Shown piece after piece: positions 1-7,580 of a stretch of DNA of 64,000 nucleotides (position 1 is its first letter; each line of letters begins with the position of its first letter). The notes below the pieces were generated by a model. The model was not told the origin of the DNA. It saw nothing but the letters and a program-made list of their open reading frames with translations, and did no database searches. Both the position numbers and the translations under genes were made by a program. The stretch covers positions 6,293,001-6,357,000 of the forward strand of contig NZ_JARKIN010000001.1 in NCBI RefSeq assembly GCF_029351045.1, given 5' to 3'. The DNA is from Streptomyces sp. WMMB303 (GTDB lineage: Bacteria; Actinomycetota; Actinomycetes; Streptomycetales; Streptomycetaceae).

Positions 1-28
1 CACATCCGAGAAGAAGGCAGGGAGGGTC

Positions 29-1033
29 ATGCAGACACCGAGTACACAGCGCACCGGGCTGCTGTTCGGCTTCGCGGCGTACGGGATGTGGGGCCTGCTG
101 CCCCTCTACTGGCACGCGCTCTCCGACATCGGCGCGGGCGAGGTCCTCGCCCACCGGATGGTCTGGTCGCTGCCGACCGCCGTGCTGATCCTTGCCCTGC
201 TGCGCCGCTGGTCCTGGGTGACCGCACTGGTGCGCCAGCCCAGGAAGCTGGCATTGGTGGTGCTGGCCTCCGCCGTGATCTCGCTCAACTGGGGGCTGTT
301 CATCTGGGCGGTCAGCACCGACAAGGTGCTCGAATCCTCCCTCGGCTACTTCATCAACCCGCTGGTCTCCATAGCCTTCGGCGTCCTGCTGCTGCGGGAG
401 CGGCTGCGTCTCGCCCAGTGGGCCGCCGTCGCGGTCGGCGCCGCGGCCGTCGTCGTGATGACCGTCGCCTACGGCAAACTGCCCTGGCTCTCCCTCTGCC
501 TGGCGTTCAGCTTCGCGACCTACGGGCTGATCAAGAAGCACGTCAAGCTGGACGGGGTGGCCGGCTTCAGCGCGGAGACCGCGGTGCAGTTCCTGCCCGC
601 GCTGGGCTTCCTGTTCTACCTCGGCTCACGCGGCGACTCCTCCTTCGCCACCGGCGGACTCGGCACCACGGTGCTGCTGGCCTTCGCCGGTGTCGCCACC
701 GCGCTGCCACTGATCTTCTTCGGCAGCGCGGCGGTACGGCTGCCGCTCTCGACGATCGGGCTGCTGCAGTACCTGGCCCCCGCCTTCATGTTCCTGCTGG
801 GCCTCACCGTCTTCGGCGAGGAGATGCCACCGGAGCGGTGGGCCGGATTCGGCCTGGTGTGGGTGGCGCTGACCATCCTCACCTGGGACGCGCTGCGCAC
901 CGCCCGGCGGGGACGGGCCGAACTGCGGGCCGCGGCGCGACGGGCGCGCGAGGAGACCGCGGAGGCCGCTGCCGCGGAGGCCGCCGGTACGGCCGGCGCC
1001 GGTACGGCCGTCGCGGGGGCTGCCGAACGCTGA
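29..1033 (+). CDS. rarD: RarD-type EamA/DMT family transporter
   Basis: A 334-aa polytopic membrane protein of the drug/metabolite transporter superfamily. It shows about ten hydrophobic segments in the usual two five-helix EamA halves, and its N-terminal stretch (FGFAAYGMWGLLPLYW) fits the RarD subgroup. RarD proteins are inner-membrane permeases whose substrate is not settled, so no transport specificity is claimed. The last 40 or so residues form an Ala/Glu/Arg-rich cytoplasmic tail with near-repeats (AGTAGAGTAVAG), longer than in typical RarD. The ATG start is preceded by GGGAGG at good spacing. The gene stands alone: the next genes are on the opposite strand and converge on it. Confidence 0.85.
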   Translation: MQTPSTQRTGLLFGFAAYGMWGLLPLYWHALSDIGAGEVLAHRMVWSLPTAVLILALLRRWSWVTALVRQPRKLALVVLASAVISLNWGLFIWAVSTDKVLESSLGYFINPLVSIAFGVLLLRERLRLAQWAAVAVGAAAVVVMTVAYGKLPWLSLCLAFSFATYGLIKKHVKLDGVAGFSAETAVQFLPALGFLFYLGSRGDSSFATGGLGTTVLLAFAGVATALPLIFFGSAAVRLPLSTIGLLQYLAPAFMFLLGLTVFGEEMPPERWAGFGLVWVALTILTWDALRTARRGRAELRAAARRAREETAEAAAAEAAGTAGAGTAVAGAAER

Positions 1034-1069
1034 CCCCGCGGGGCGCTCGCCCGTCCGGGTCCGCGGGCC

Positions 1070-1107
1070 CGGGGGCACTCCCGGTCTCACCCCCGGGGGT
1101 GCCCCCG
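1070..1107 (+). terminator. possible hairpin terminator after rarD
   Basis: A 9-bp inverted repeat (CGGGGGCAC with GTGCCCCCG) encloses a GC-rich 20-nt loop, 37 nt past the rarD stop and between convergent genes. There is no T-run, so it is only a plausible terminator. Confidence 0.35.
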
Positions 1108-1210
1108 TCCCGTTGTTCGACCGGCCCGGCCTCTCGGTGGCGGCCGAAGAAGCCGGGGGCGTGCCCCCACGAAGCAACGCACCCCGCGGACCGGCCCGCC
1201 GGCCCCGCAG

Positions 1211-1234
1211 CAGGCCGTCAGGCCGTCAGGCCGT
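1211..1234. repeat. three tandem copies of CAGGCCGT
   Basis: The octamer CAGGCCGT occurs three times head to tail. The block overlaps the 3' end of the ABC permease gene, whose stop codon lies inside it. It is a likely slippage-generated microrepeat that could shift the permease C-terminus between strains. Confidence 0.6.
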
Positions 1235-2158
1235 CACGTCGCGACTGGTGAAGGCGGCCCACGCCGCCGAGCCGAAGAGTGCCGTGTAGAGGGCCTGCAC
1301 TCCGAGGTTCTTCAGGATGTCGTCCCAGTAGACGGGGTCCCGCAGCAGGTCGGCGAAGCTGAGCCAGTAGTGCGGGAACAGGTACGGATGGAACGCGTCC
1401 AGTTGCGGGATGGCGTTGAGGATCTGCACCGTGATCAGCAGCCCGACCGTGGTGGCCATGGCGGCGATGCCGCTGTTGGTGAGGGACGACACGAACAGTC
1501 CGAGCGCCGCCAGACCGAGCAGGCTGCCGGCGACCAGCACGGCGATGGCCCCCGCGCGCAGCAGCCCCTCTCCGAAGGAGACCGCGGTGCCGGACAGCAG
1601 GGTGACCTCTCCGGTGGGGAAGAGCAGCGCTCCGGTCGCCAGCGCGGCGACCGCCACCGTCAGCGTCGCGGCCAGGCAGAAGGCCACCACCGTGGTCAGC
1701 TTCGCCAGCAGCAGCCGGGTACGGCCCGCCGGGGCGACCAGCAGATAGCGCAGGGTGCCCGCGCCTGCCTCTCCGGCCACCGCGTCCCCGGCCACCACAC
1801 CGACCGCCATCGGCAGGAAGAACGGCAGCGTGGCGGCGAGCGAGGTGAACACCAGGAACAGCCCGTTGTTGGTCACCTGGGAGATGAAGGCCGGGCCCTC
1901 TCCGCCGCCGGACCCGACCGACCCGCCGTCGCTGGTCTCGACCTTCACCGCGATCCCGACCAGCACCGGGACGGCCGCCAGCACGCCCAGCAGCGCCAGG
2001 GTGCGCCAGCGCCGGAAGGTGACCAGCAGTTCGCTGCGGAACAGCTCCAGCAGCCACAGCGGCGACACCCGGGGCGCGGAGCGCGGCCCCGCCGGGGGAC
2101 GTGCGGCGGCCTCCGGCGGTTCGTGCGTCGGGTCGTGCATCGGCTCAGCCCGCGACAT
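1226..2158 (-). CDS. ABC-2 type transporter permease subunit
   Basis: A 310-aa integral membrane subunit, partner of the ATPase encoded just upstream. A cytoplasmic, Pro/Ala-rich N-terminal stretch of about 30 residues is followed by a hydrophobic core with roughly six membrane segments and a large extracytoplasmic loop after the first segment, as in ABC-2 permeases. Motifs such as GDAVAGEAGAGTLRYLL match the ABC-2 signature in which the permease contacts its ATPase. The ATG start overlaps the end of the ATPase gene by 14 nt, indicating translational coupling. Substrate unknown; this pairing often serves lipid, drug or peptide export. Confidence 0.85.
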   Translation of the reverse strand: MSRAEPMHDPTHEPPEAAARPPAGPRSAPRVSPLWLLELFRSELLVTFRRWRTLALLGVLAAVPVLVGIAVKVETSDGGSVGSGGGEGPAFISQVTNNGLFLVFTSLAATLPFFLPMAVGVVAGDAVAGEAGAGTLRYLLVAPAGRTRLLLAKLTTVVAFCLAATLTVAVAALATGALLFPTGEVTLLSGTAVSFGEGLLRAGAIAVLVAGSLLGLAALGLFVSSLTNSGIAAMATTVGLLITVQILNAIPQLDAFHPYLFPHYWLSFADLLRDPVYWDDILKNLGVQALYTALFGSAAWAAFTSRDVTA

Positions 2159-3107
2159 CGAAGCCCTCCCCGGTGAGTGAGACGAACACGTCCTCCAGCG
2201 ACGCCTGCCGTACCCCGAAGGCCCGGACCCGTACCCCGGCCCGGACGAGGGCGGTGTTCAGCTCCGCGGGGTCGCCCGGCGGCGGATCGCCGCTCAGCTC
2301 CTCCCCCGCGGTGCTCAGGTCGGACACCCCGTGCTCCTTCAGCACCCGGGCGGCCTCGCCCGGGTCCGGGGTGGTGACGGTCAGCCGGCCGCGGGCGCCG
2401 GCCGACATCTCGGCGACGGTCCCCTGGGTCACCAGCCGGCCGTGGTGCATGACGGCCGTGTGGGTGCAGACCTGTTCGATCTCGTCCAGCAGGTGGGAGG
2501 AGAGGAAGACCGTGCTGCCGTCCTGTGCCAACTCCCGGATCAGTGAGCGGATCTCCCGCATGCCCTGCGGGTCGAGCCCGTTGGTGGGCTCGTCCAGGAC
2601 GAGCAGCTCGCGCGGCTGCAACAGCGCGGCCGCCAGTCCCAGGCGCTGCTTCATCCCCAGCGAGTAGGCCCGTGCCTTCTTGGCCGCGGCGCCCGAGAGG
2701 CCCACCCGTTCCAGCGCCCGGTCCACCCGGGACGCGCGGGTGCGCGGGTCGGCGGTGGGGTCGGCGGCGTCGTACCGCAGCAGGTTCGCACGCCCCGAGA
2801 GGAAGCCGTAGAGCGCGGGCCCCTCGATGAGAGCACCCACCCGGGGCAGCACCCGCCGTCCGGAGCCGGGCATCGGTTCGCCGAGCAGATGCGCGGCACC
2901 GCCGGTGGGTTCGATGAGGCCGAGCAGCATCCGGATGGTGGTGGTCTTGCCCGAGCCGTTGGGCCCGAGGAAGCCGAAGACGCTGCCGCGCGGGACGGAC
3001 AGGTCGAGCGCGTCGACGGCGAGCTGACCACCCCGATAGCGCTTGGTGAGTCCCTGGGTAGCGATCACCGGACCGGTGTCCCGCACCACGGCGGTCTGCT
3101 CGGCCAT
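2145..3107 (-). CDS. ABC transporter ATP-binding protein
   Basis: A 320-aa cytoplasmic ATPase that should drive the overlapping ABC-2 permease. All nucleotide-binding motifs are visible: Walker A GPNGSGKTT, a signature in the degenerate form YSLGMKQR, Walker B LLVLDEPTNGLD, and the switch His in SSHLLDE. The roughly 80 residues after the core form the extra C-terminal domain seen in CcmA/DrrA-type exporters. It is preceded by an AGGG-containing ribosome site and by a strong hairpin that separates it from the LolA-like gene, so the pair is probably its own two-gene operon. Confidence 0.92.
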   Translation of the reverse strand: MAEQTAVVRDTGPVIATQGLTKRYRGGQLAVDALDLSVPRGSVFGFLGPNGSGKTTTIRMLLGLIEPTGGAAHLLGEPMPGSGRRVLPRVGALIEGPALYGFLSGRANLLRYDAADPTADPRTRASRVDRALERVGLSGAAAKKARAYSLGMKQRLGLAAALLQPRELLVLDEPTNGLDPQGMREIRSLIRELAQDGSTVFLSSHLLDEIEQVCTHTAVMHHGRLVTQGTVAEMSAGARGRLTVTTPDPGEAARVLKEHGVSDLSTAGEELSGDPPPGDPAELNTALVRAGVRVRAFGVRQASLEDVFVSLTGEGFDVAG

Positions 3108-3220
3108 AGGCCCTGTCCCCTGCCCTTCCTCGTCGTGCCCCGGCCGGTCACCCGATCGGCCGCCCGGCCCTCGTCCGCGTGCCGCACCGGCCGCGCCCGC
3201 TGCGGCCGGTGGTCCGCCGA

Positions 3221-3256
3221 GCGCCGGTCTCCCGATGGTTCACGGGAGACCGGCGC
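3221..3256 (-). terminator. hairpin terminator after the LolA-like gene
   Basis: A perfect 14-bp stem (GCGCCGGTCTCCCG and its complement) with loop ATGGTTCA lies 37 nt past the stop of the LolA-like gene. It separates that gene from the ABC operon transcribed in the same direction. Confidence 0.7.
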
Positions 3257-3292
3257 ACCGGCGCGGCAGGTGCCGCGAGCCGCGGGACCCCG

Positions 3293-4522
3293 CTACTCGG
3301 CGCCCACGTGCTCGTCGGCCGCCTTGACCAGACCCTCCTTGGTGACAGCACCGACGTAGACCTGGCCGTCCTCGGTCATCAGGGCGTTCACCAGGCGGGT
3401 GCTGAAGACCCGTCCGGTACCGAAGTCGCCCTTCACCTTGTCGGTGAAGTTGTCCAGCAGCTCCTCGGCACGCTTGTCGCCGCCGGACTTCCCGCCGCCC
3501 GGCCCACCGGGCATCCCGCTGTCGAACGTGGCGACCTTGCCCCAGTCGCCCGCCGAACCGCCCAGGAGCTCCAGGCCGGACAGTCCGCCGGGCCCCTTCG
3601 GGGCCCGCCGGTCGCCGTCCGACTTGCGGTCCGGCTTCGCCTCGGTGACCTCGGCGTCCTTGGGCGGCCGGAAGGTGAAGCTGCTCGCGTCCGGCTTCCC
3701 GAAGTCCACCTTGGTGTAGGCCACGTCGATCGCGGGATCGCCGCCCTTCTTCGGGTGGACGGTGAACCTCAGCGGCAGCCCCTTGTCCGCGTCCACCGCT
3801 ATGCGGACCGACTCGATGGTGGAGTCGTTCGCCCCCTTGGGCTTGACGACCAGTTGGTAGGCGTCCCGCCCGGCGACCTTCGCCGTCCCGTCGACGGCCA
3901 CGGAGGTGGACGAGTCGAGGTTCTTCAGCAGCTGCTTCGCGGCCTTCTGCGGGGTGACCGCATCCGGGCCGGCCGGCCCGTCGTGCTTCCCACGCCCGCC
4001 GCCCTCGGGCGCCTCGGCGTGCCAGGCCGCGTTGCTGCCACTGTCGTAGGCCCACAGGTCACGTCCGCTGTGCACCAGGCTGTACTCGGCGGCGTCCTCC
4101 ATGATCGAGACACGCTGCTTGTCGGGGCCGTCGGCGGCGAAGCGCAGCAGATGCTCGCCCGAGGCCAGCTCGGACAGCTTCTTCCCGGGAGAGGCGTCCT
4201 GCTGCCCGGCCTTGCCCTCCACGCCGTCGGCGGAACCGGAGCCGTGTGCTCCGCCGCCGAAGCCGCCGCTCCCGCCGCCGCCCGGCAGCGAGGGCAGGCC
4301 GAGATCGGTCTTCACCCGGACGGTGCCGGACAGTTGGTCGACATCGGACGCGGCCACCTTGGCGACCAGGTCCTCCGCCGTGATCTTCGGCAGATCGGGA
4401 TCGCCCGTGCTGGCGAGCGCGGGTACCAGGCCGACGGTCGCGGCGGCGACCCCGGCGACGGCGACCGGTACGCCGTACCGCACCGCCCGGCGCCGGGGCT
4501 TCCTCGGTTGGATCTGTGCCAT
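3293..4522 (-). CDS. secreted LolA/RseB-like lipoprotein-carrier-fold protein
   Basis: A 409-aa protein with a basic N-terminus (RKPRRRAVRYG) and one hydrophobic signal or anchor segment (about residues 16-38), so it should act outside the membrane. The rest has the half-barrel character of LolA/LolB/RseB (DUF2092-like) proteins: a Gly-rich loop near residues 75-100, then alternating strand segments such as GTAKVAGRDAYQLVVKPKG and LPLRFTVHPKKGGDPAIDVAYTKVDF. Actinobacteria lack a Lol pathway, so a stress-sensing or lipid-binding role is more likely than lipoprotein transport to an outer membrane. The ATG was chosen for a GGAGG site 12 nt upstream. It lies upstream of, but is terminated before, the ABC operon. 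Confidence 0.75.
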   Translation of the reverse strand: MAQIQPRKPRRRAVRYGVPVAVAGVAAATVGLVPALASTGDPDLPKITAEDLVAKVAASDVDQLSGTVRVKTDLGLPSLPGGGGSGGFGGGAHGSGSADGVEGKAGQQDASPGKKLSELASGEHLLRFAADGPDKQRVSIMEDAAEYSLVHSGRDLWAYDSGSNAAWHAEAPEGGGRGKHDGPAGPDAVTPQKAAKQLLKNLDSSTSVAVDGTAKVAGRDAYQLVVKPKGANDSTIESVRIAVDADKGLPLRFTVHPKKGGDPAIDVAYTKVDFGKPDASSFTFRPPKDAEVTEAKPDRKSDGDRRAPKGPGGLSGLELLGGSAGDWGKVATFDSGMPGGPGGGKSGGDKRAEELLDNFTDKVKGDFGTGRVFSTRLVNALMTEDGQVYVGAVTKEGLVKAADEHVGAE

Positions 4523-4899
4523 CTGTCTGTCCTACCTCCGTGTCGGCGGCGGCTCCATAGGTCGCACTCGTCCACCCCTTGCCGCCATTCTCACCCGAAT
4601 CGGTGCGGGGTGGTGCTTCCATGGCACCAAATCCTGCGCTCCACCGCGTCAGCCGTCGGAGGCACATTCCGCTACTCCCCCGGGATGACCGTGCTCCGCC
4701 TCCGGGTTGGTGCCGGGCGCGACCGACTCAGGGTCGAGTACCGGCCGATGCCCGGAATCCCGCGGTCACGGGCCCGCGAAGCCGGGGTTCTCCGGTGCCG
4801 AGCGGGGCACGGGCGGTGCGCGGCCGGGGCCCTCTGACGGGAAGCCGGCACGACGGATCCGGAACCGGACGGCCCGGGCGGTCCGCCCGGCGCGTGAGG
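4523..4899. other. intergenic region upstream of the LolA-like gene
   Basis: This 377-nt gap lies between two minus-strand genes and should hold the LolA-like gene promoter and the end of the polyprenyl synthase transcript. A short CCGGGCGG/CCGCCCGG hairpin sits just past the synthase stop. No convincing promoter boxes or conserved ORF were recognised. Confidence 0.5.
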
Positions 4900-5913
4900 T
4901 CAGCCCGCCCGGTCCACCACGGCCGTGCACAGCCCGGCCAGGGCGGCCTTGGCGGCGTTGTCGGGCAGCGGGGCGAGCATCTCGCGGGCCTCGTCGGCGT
5001 ACCGGACGGTCGCCCGGCGGGCCTGCTCCAGCGCGGGGTGGACACGCAGCGCGGCCAGCGCCTCGGCGAGCCGCCCGTCGTCACCGAGGTCCCCGTCGAG
5101 CAGTGCGCACAGTTCGCGGTCCTCGCGGGTCCCCTCCGGGCTCGCCGCACGCGCGCGCAGGTACAGCACCGGCAGCGTGGGGATGCCCTCCCGCAGATCG
5201 GTGCCGGGCGTCTTGCCGGACTCGTGCTCGTCGCTGGCGATGTCGAGGACGTCGTCGGCGAGCTGGAAGGCGACGCCGACCCGCTCCCCGTACTGGGTGA
5301 GCACCGAGACGGTCCGCTCGTCGGCGCCGGACATCATGGCGCCGAACCGTCCGGCGACGGCGATCAGCGAACCGGTCTTGCCCGCGATCACCTCGAGGTA
5401 GTGGTCGATGGCGTCGTGGCCGTCGGCCGGACCCGCGGTCTCCATGATCTGGCCGGTCACGAGCCGTTCGAACGCCTGGGCCTGGATCCGGACGGCCTCG
5501 GGGCCGAGGTCGGCCAGTATGTGCGAGGCGCGGGAGAAGAGGAAGTCACCGGTCAGGACGGCGACGGAGTTGTCCCAGTTGGCGTTGGCGCTGGGCACGC
5601 CGCGCCGTACGTCGGCCTCGTCCATCACGTCGTCGTGGTAGAGCGTGGCGAGGTGGGTCAGCTCGACGACGACGGCGGCGGGCACCACCCCGGGCGCATG
5701 CGGATCGCCGAACTGGGCCCCCAGCATGACCAGCAGTGGCCGGAAGCGCTTGCCGCCGGCCCGCACCAGATGCTGCGCCGCTTCCGTTATGAAGGCGACG
5801 CCGCTCTTGGTGGCCTCCATGAGGCCCTCATCGACGGCCGCCAACCCGGCCAGGACGTCTGCTTCGACAGCCTGGTCCCGCACGCTCAGCCCGAAGGGCC
5901 CGACGACGGTCAC
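4900..5913 (-). CDS. long-chain polyprenyl diphosphate synthase
   Basis: A 337-aa trans-isoprenyl diphosphate synthase that condenses isopentenyl diphosphate units into the side chain of menaquinone. The first aspartate-rich motif is DDVMDEADVRRG and the second is DDVLD, followed by the conserved KTPGTDLREG and a Gln-containing FQLADD. The GTG start is preferred because AGGAGT lies just upstream and family similarity begins there; the frame stays open further upstream but without typical sequence. Chain length cannot be read safely, though streptomycetes make MK-9. The nearby mqn, menG and nuo genes fit a role in respiratory quinone supply. It is divergent from fumarylacetoacetase. Confidence 0.88.
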   Translation of the reverse strand: MTVVGPFGLSVRDQAVEADVLAGLAAVDEGLMEATKSGVAFITEAAQHLVRAGGKRFRPLLVMLGAQFGDPHAPGVVPAAVVVELTHLATLYHDDVMDEADVRRGVPSANANWDNSVAVLTGDFLFSRASHILADLGPEAVRIQAQAFERLVTGQIMETAGPADGHDAIDHYLEVIAGKTGSLIAVAGRFGAMMSGADERTVSVLTQYGERVGVAFQLADDVLDIASDEHESGKTPGTDLREGIPTLPVLYLRARAASPEGTREDRELCALLDGDLGDDGRLAEALAALRVHPALEQARRATVRYADEAREMLAPLPDNAAKAALAGLCTAVVDRAG

Positions 5914-6165
5914 GAGGGGTACTCCTGTCTGCGTACGTGGAACGAACGGGTCCGGATGGTCCGGTACCGGTCGGCGCCGCCTCCGGCGGGTGGCTGTACC
6001 CGCCCGGCGTTCCCGGTGCTGCGGTCTTCCTGGTGTGCGGTGTTCTTCACGTCTTCTCGGCCGGATGCCACTGTCGGCCAGGTGCACCCTCCCGGGGCAG
6101 CGTAGCCGGTCACATAACGATCACGGTCGGCGCCTGCCCAGCAGAACACTCCTGACACGCCATGC

Positions 6166-6179
6166 CGGTATATACCGGA
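6166..6179. promoter_or_regulatory. perfect palindrome CCGGTATATACCGG, possible operator
   Basis: A 14-bp exact palindrome with an AT-rich centre in GC-rich surroundings, in the shared region of two divergent genes and about 120 nt upstream of fumarylacetoacetase. The size suits a homodimeric repressor. The regulator is unknown. Confidence 0.45.
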
Positions 6180-6283
6180 TCAGGGGTACGTCCCGCATCA
6201 GACGCGTTCCGCGCGAGACGCCCCGGCGCGATCGGGCCGATCTTTCGCGGAAACGGGTAGGTCCAGGGCCGGCATCCGGCACA

Positions 6284-6289
6284 TAGCCT
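6284..6289 (+). promoter_or_regulatory. -10-like box of a probable leaderless transcript
   Basis: TAGCCT ends 7 nt before the ATG of fumarylacetoacetase, and no Shine-Dalgarno sequence precedes that ATG. The spacing suggests that transcription starts at or next to the start codon. Confidence 0.4.
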
Positions 6290-6296
6290 GACCCCC

Positions 6297-7511
6297 ATGA
6301 GTGACAGTGCCCTTTTCGGCCCGGACAACCTTCCGTACGGCCTCTTCAGCACCCCGGACCGGGCCGGCCACCGCCGGATCGGCGTCCGGTTCGGCGACGA
6401 CGTGCTCGACCTGGGCGCCGCGGCCGCCGCGTTCGGCTCCACCCACGCCGACGTGCTGCGAGCGCCCTCGCTCAACCCGCTGCTGGCGCTGGGCCGGCCC
6501 GGGTGGCAGGAGGTGCGGGCGCAGCTCCGCGCCTGGCTGACCGAGGACGCGCACCGCGAGACCGCGGCCCGCCATCTGCTGCCGCTCTCCGAGGTGCGGC
6601 TCCACCTGCCGTTCGAGGTCGCCGACTACGTCGACTTCTACGCCAGCGAACATCACGCCACCAACGTCGGGCGGATCTTCCGCCCCGACGGCGACGCCCT
6701 GACCCCCAACTGGAAGCACCTGCCCATCGGATACCACGGGCGCGCCGGGACGGTCGTCGTCTCCGGGACACCCGTGGTGCGCCCGCAGGGCCAGCGCAAG
6801 CCCCCGAACGAGCCGCTTCCCGTCTTCGGCCCCTCGCGGCGGCTGGACATCGAGGCGGAGGTCGGCTTCGTCGTCGGCACTCCGAGCGCGCTGGGCGCCC
6901 CGGTGGGGCTGGCCGGGTTCCGCGACCACGTGTTCGGCGTGACGCTGCTCAACGACTGGTCCGCGCGTGATCTGCAGGCGTGGGAGTACGTACCGCTGGG
7001 CCCCTTCCTGGGCAAGTCGTTCGCCACCTCCGTCTCCCCGTGGATCACCCCGCTGGACGCGCTGGACGCCGCACGGGTGGCGCCCCCGCAGCGCGACGCC
7101 CCGCTGCTGCCCTACCTGAACGACGAGGCCGACGGGGTCGAGCCGGGCGGAATCGATCTGCGGATCACCGTGCGGCTCAACGGCCATGTGATCGCCGAGC
7201 CGCCGTTCTCCACCATGTACTGGACCGCGGCGCAGCAGCTCGCGCACATGACGGTGAACGGGGCCTCGCTGCGGACCGGTGACCTGTACGCGTCCGGCAC
7301 CGTGAGCGGCCCGGAGCCCGCGCAGCGCGGCTCCCTGCTGGAGCTGACCTGGGGCGGGCGCGAGCCGCTGGAGCTGCCCGACGGGGAGCGGGCCTTCCTG
7401 GAGGACGGCGACGAGGTGGTCCTCACCGCCTGGGCCCCCGGCCCGGAGGGGACCCGCGTCGGCCTGGGCGAGGTCCGCGGGCGGGTGGCACCCGCCGCCG
7501 ACGCCGCCTGA
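6297..7511 (+). CDS. fahA: fumarylacetoacetase
   Basis: A 404-aa enzyme that hydrolyses 4-fumarylacetoacetate to fumarate and acetoacetate, the last step of tyrosine/homogentisate breakdown. It has an N-terminal SH3-like domain (about residues 1-115) and a C-terminal catalytic domain. Family signatures are DYVDFYASEHHATNVG (metal ligand and catalytic His), PNWKHLPIGYHGRAGTVVVS, the acidic EAEVGFVVG, LLNDWSARDLQAWEYVPLGP and FTTSVSPW-like FATSVSPWITPL. Length is normal. The gene stands alone, without hmgA or maiA. No ribosome site is visible and a TAGCCT box sits just before the ATG, so the mRNA may be leaderless. Confidence 0.95.
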   Translation: MSDSALFGPDNLPYGLFSTPDRAGHRRIGVRFGDDVLDLGAAAAAFGSTHADVLRAPSLNPLLALGRPGWQEVRAQLRAWLTEDAHRETAARHLLPLSEVRLHLPFEVADYVDFYASEHHATNVGRIFRPDGDALTPNWKHLPIGYHGRAGTVVVSGTPVVRPQGQRKPPNEPLPVFGPSRRLDIEAEVGFVVGTPSALGAPVGLAGFRDHVFGVTLLNDWSARDLQAWEYVPLGPFLGKSFATSVSPWITPLDALDAARVAPPQRDAPLLPYLNDEADGVEPGGIDLRITVRLNGHVIAEPPFSTMYWTAAQQLAHMTVNGASLRTGDLYASGTVSGPEPAQRGSLLELTWGGREPLELPDGERAFLEDGDEVVLTAWAPGPEGTRVGLGEVRGRVAPAADAA

Positions 7512-7539
7512 GGCACCCGCGGCCGCGCCCCCACATGCG

Positions 7540-7575
7540 TGCGCGCCCGGCCCGCCGCGGCGGGCCGGGCGCGCA
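7540..7575. terminator. bidirectional terminator between fahA and recQ
   Basis: A near-perfect palindrome with arms GCGCGCCCGGCCCGCCG and complement (17 bp, extended by T-A) sits between two convergent genes, 6 nt from the recQ stop. It could end transcription in both directions. Confidence 0.75.
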
Positions 7576-7580
7576 TGCCC

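Larger units (their letters stand above)
5914..6296. other. divergent promoter region between polyprenyl synthase and fumarylacetoacetase
   Basis: A 383-nt non-coding region serving two divergent genes. It contains a perfect 14-bp palindrome at 6166-6179 and a -10-like hexamer at 6284-6289, entered separately. Nothing else was recognised. Confidence 0.55.

Noticed and set aside
3179..4837. A 552-codon plus-strand frame across the LolA-like gene
   Set aside because: Antisense shadow; the minus-strand gene has a signal peptide, a ribosome site and LolA-like sequence.
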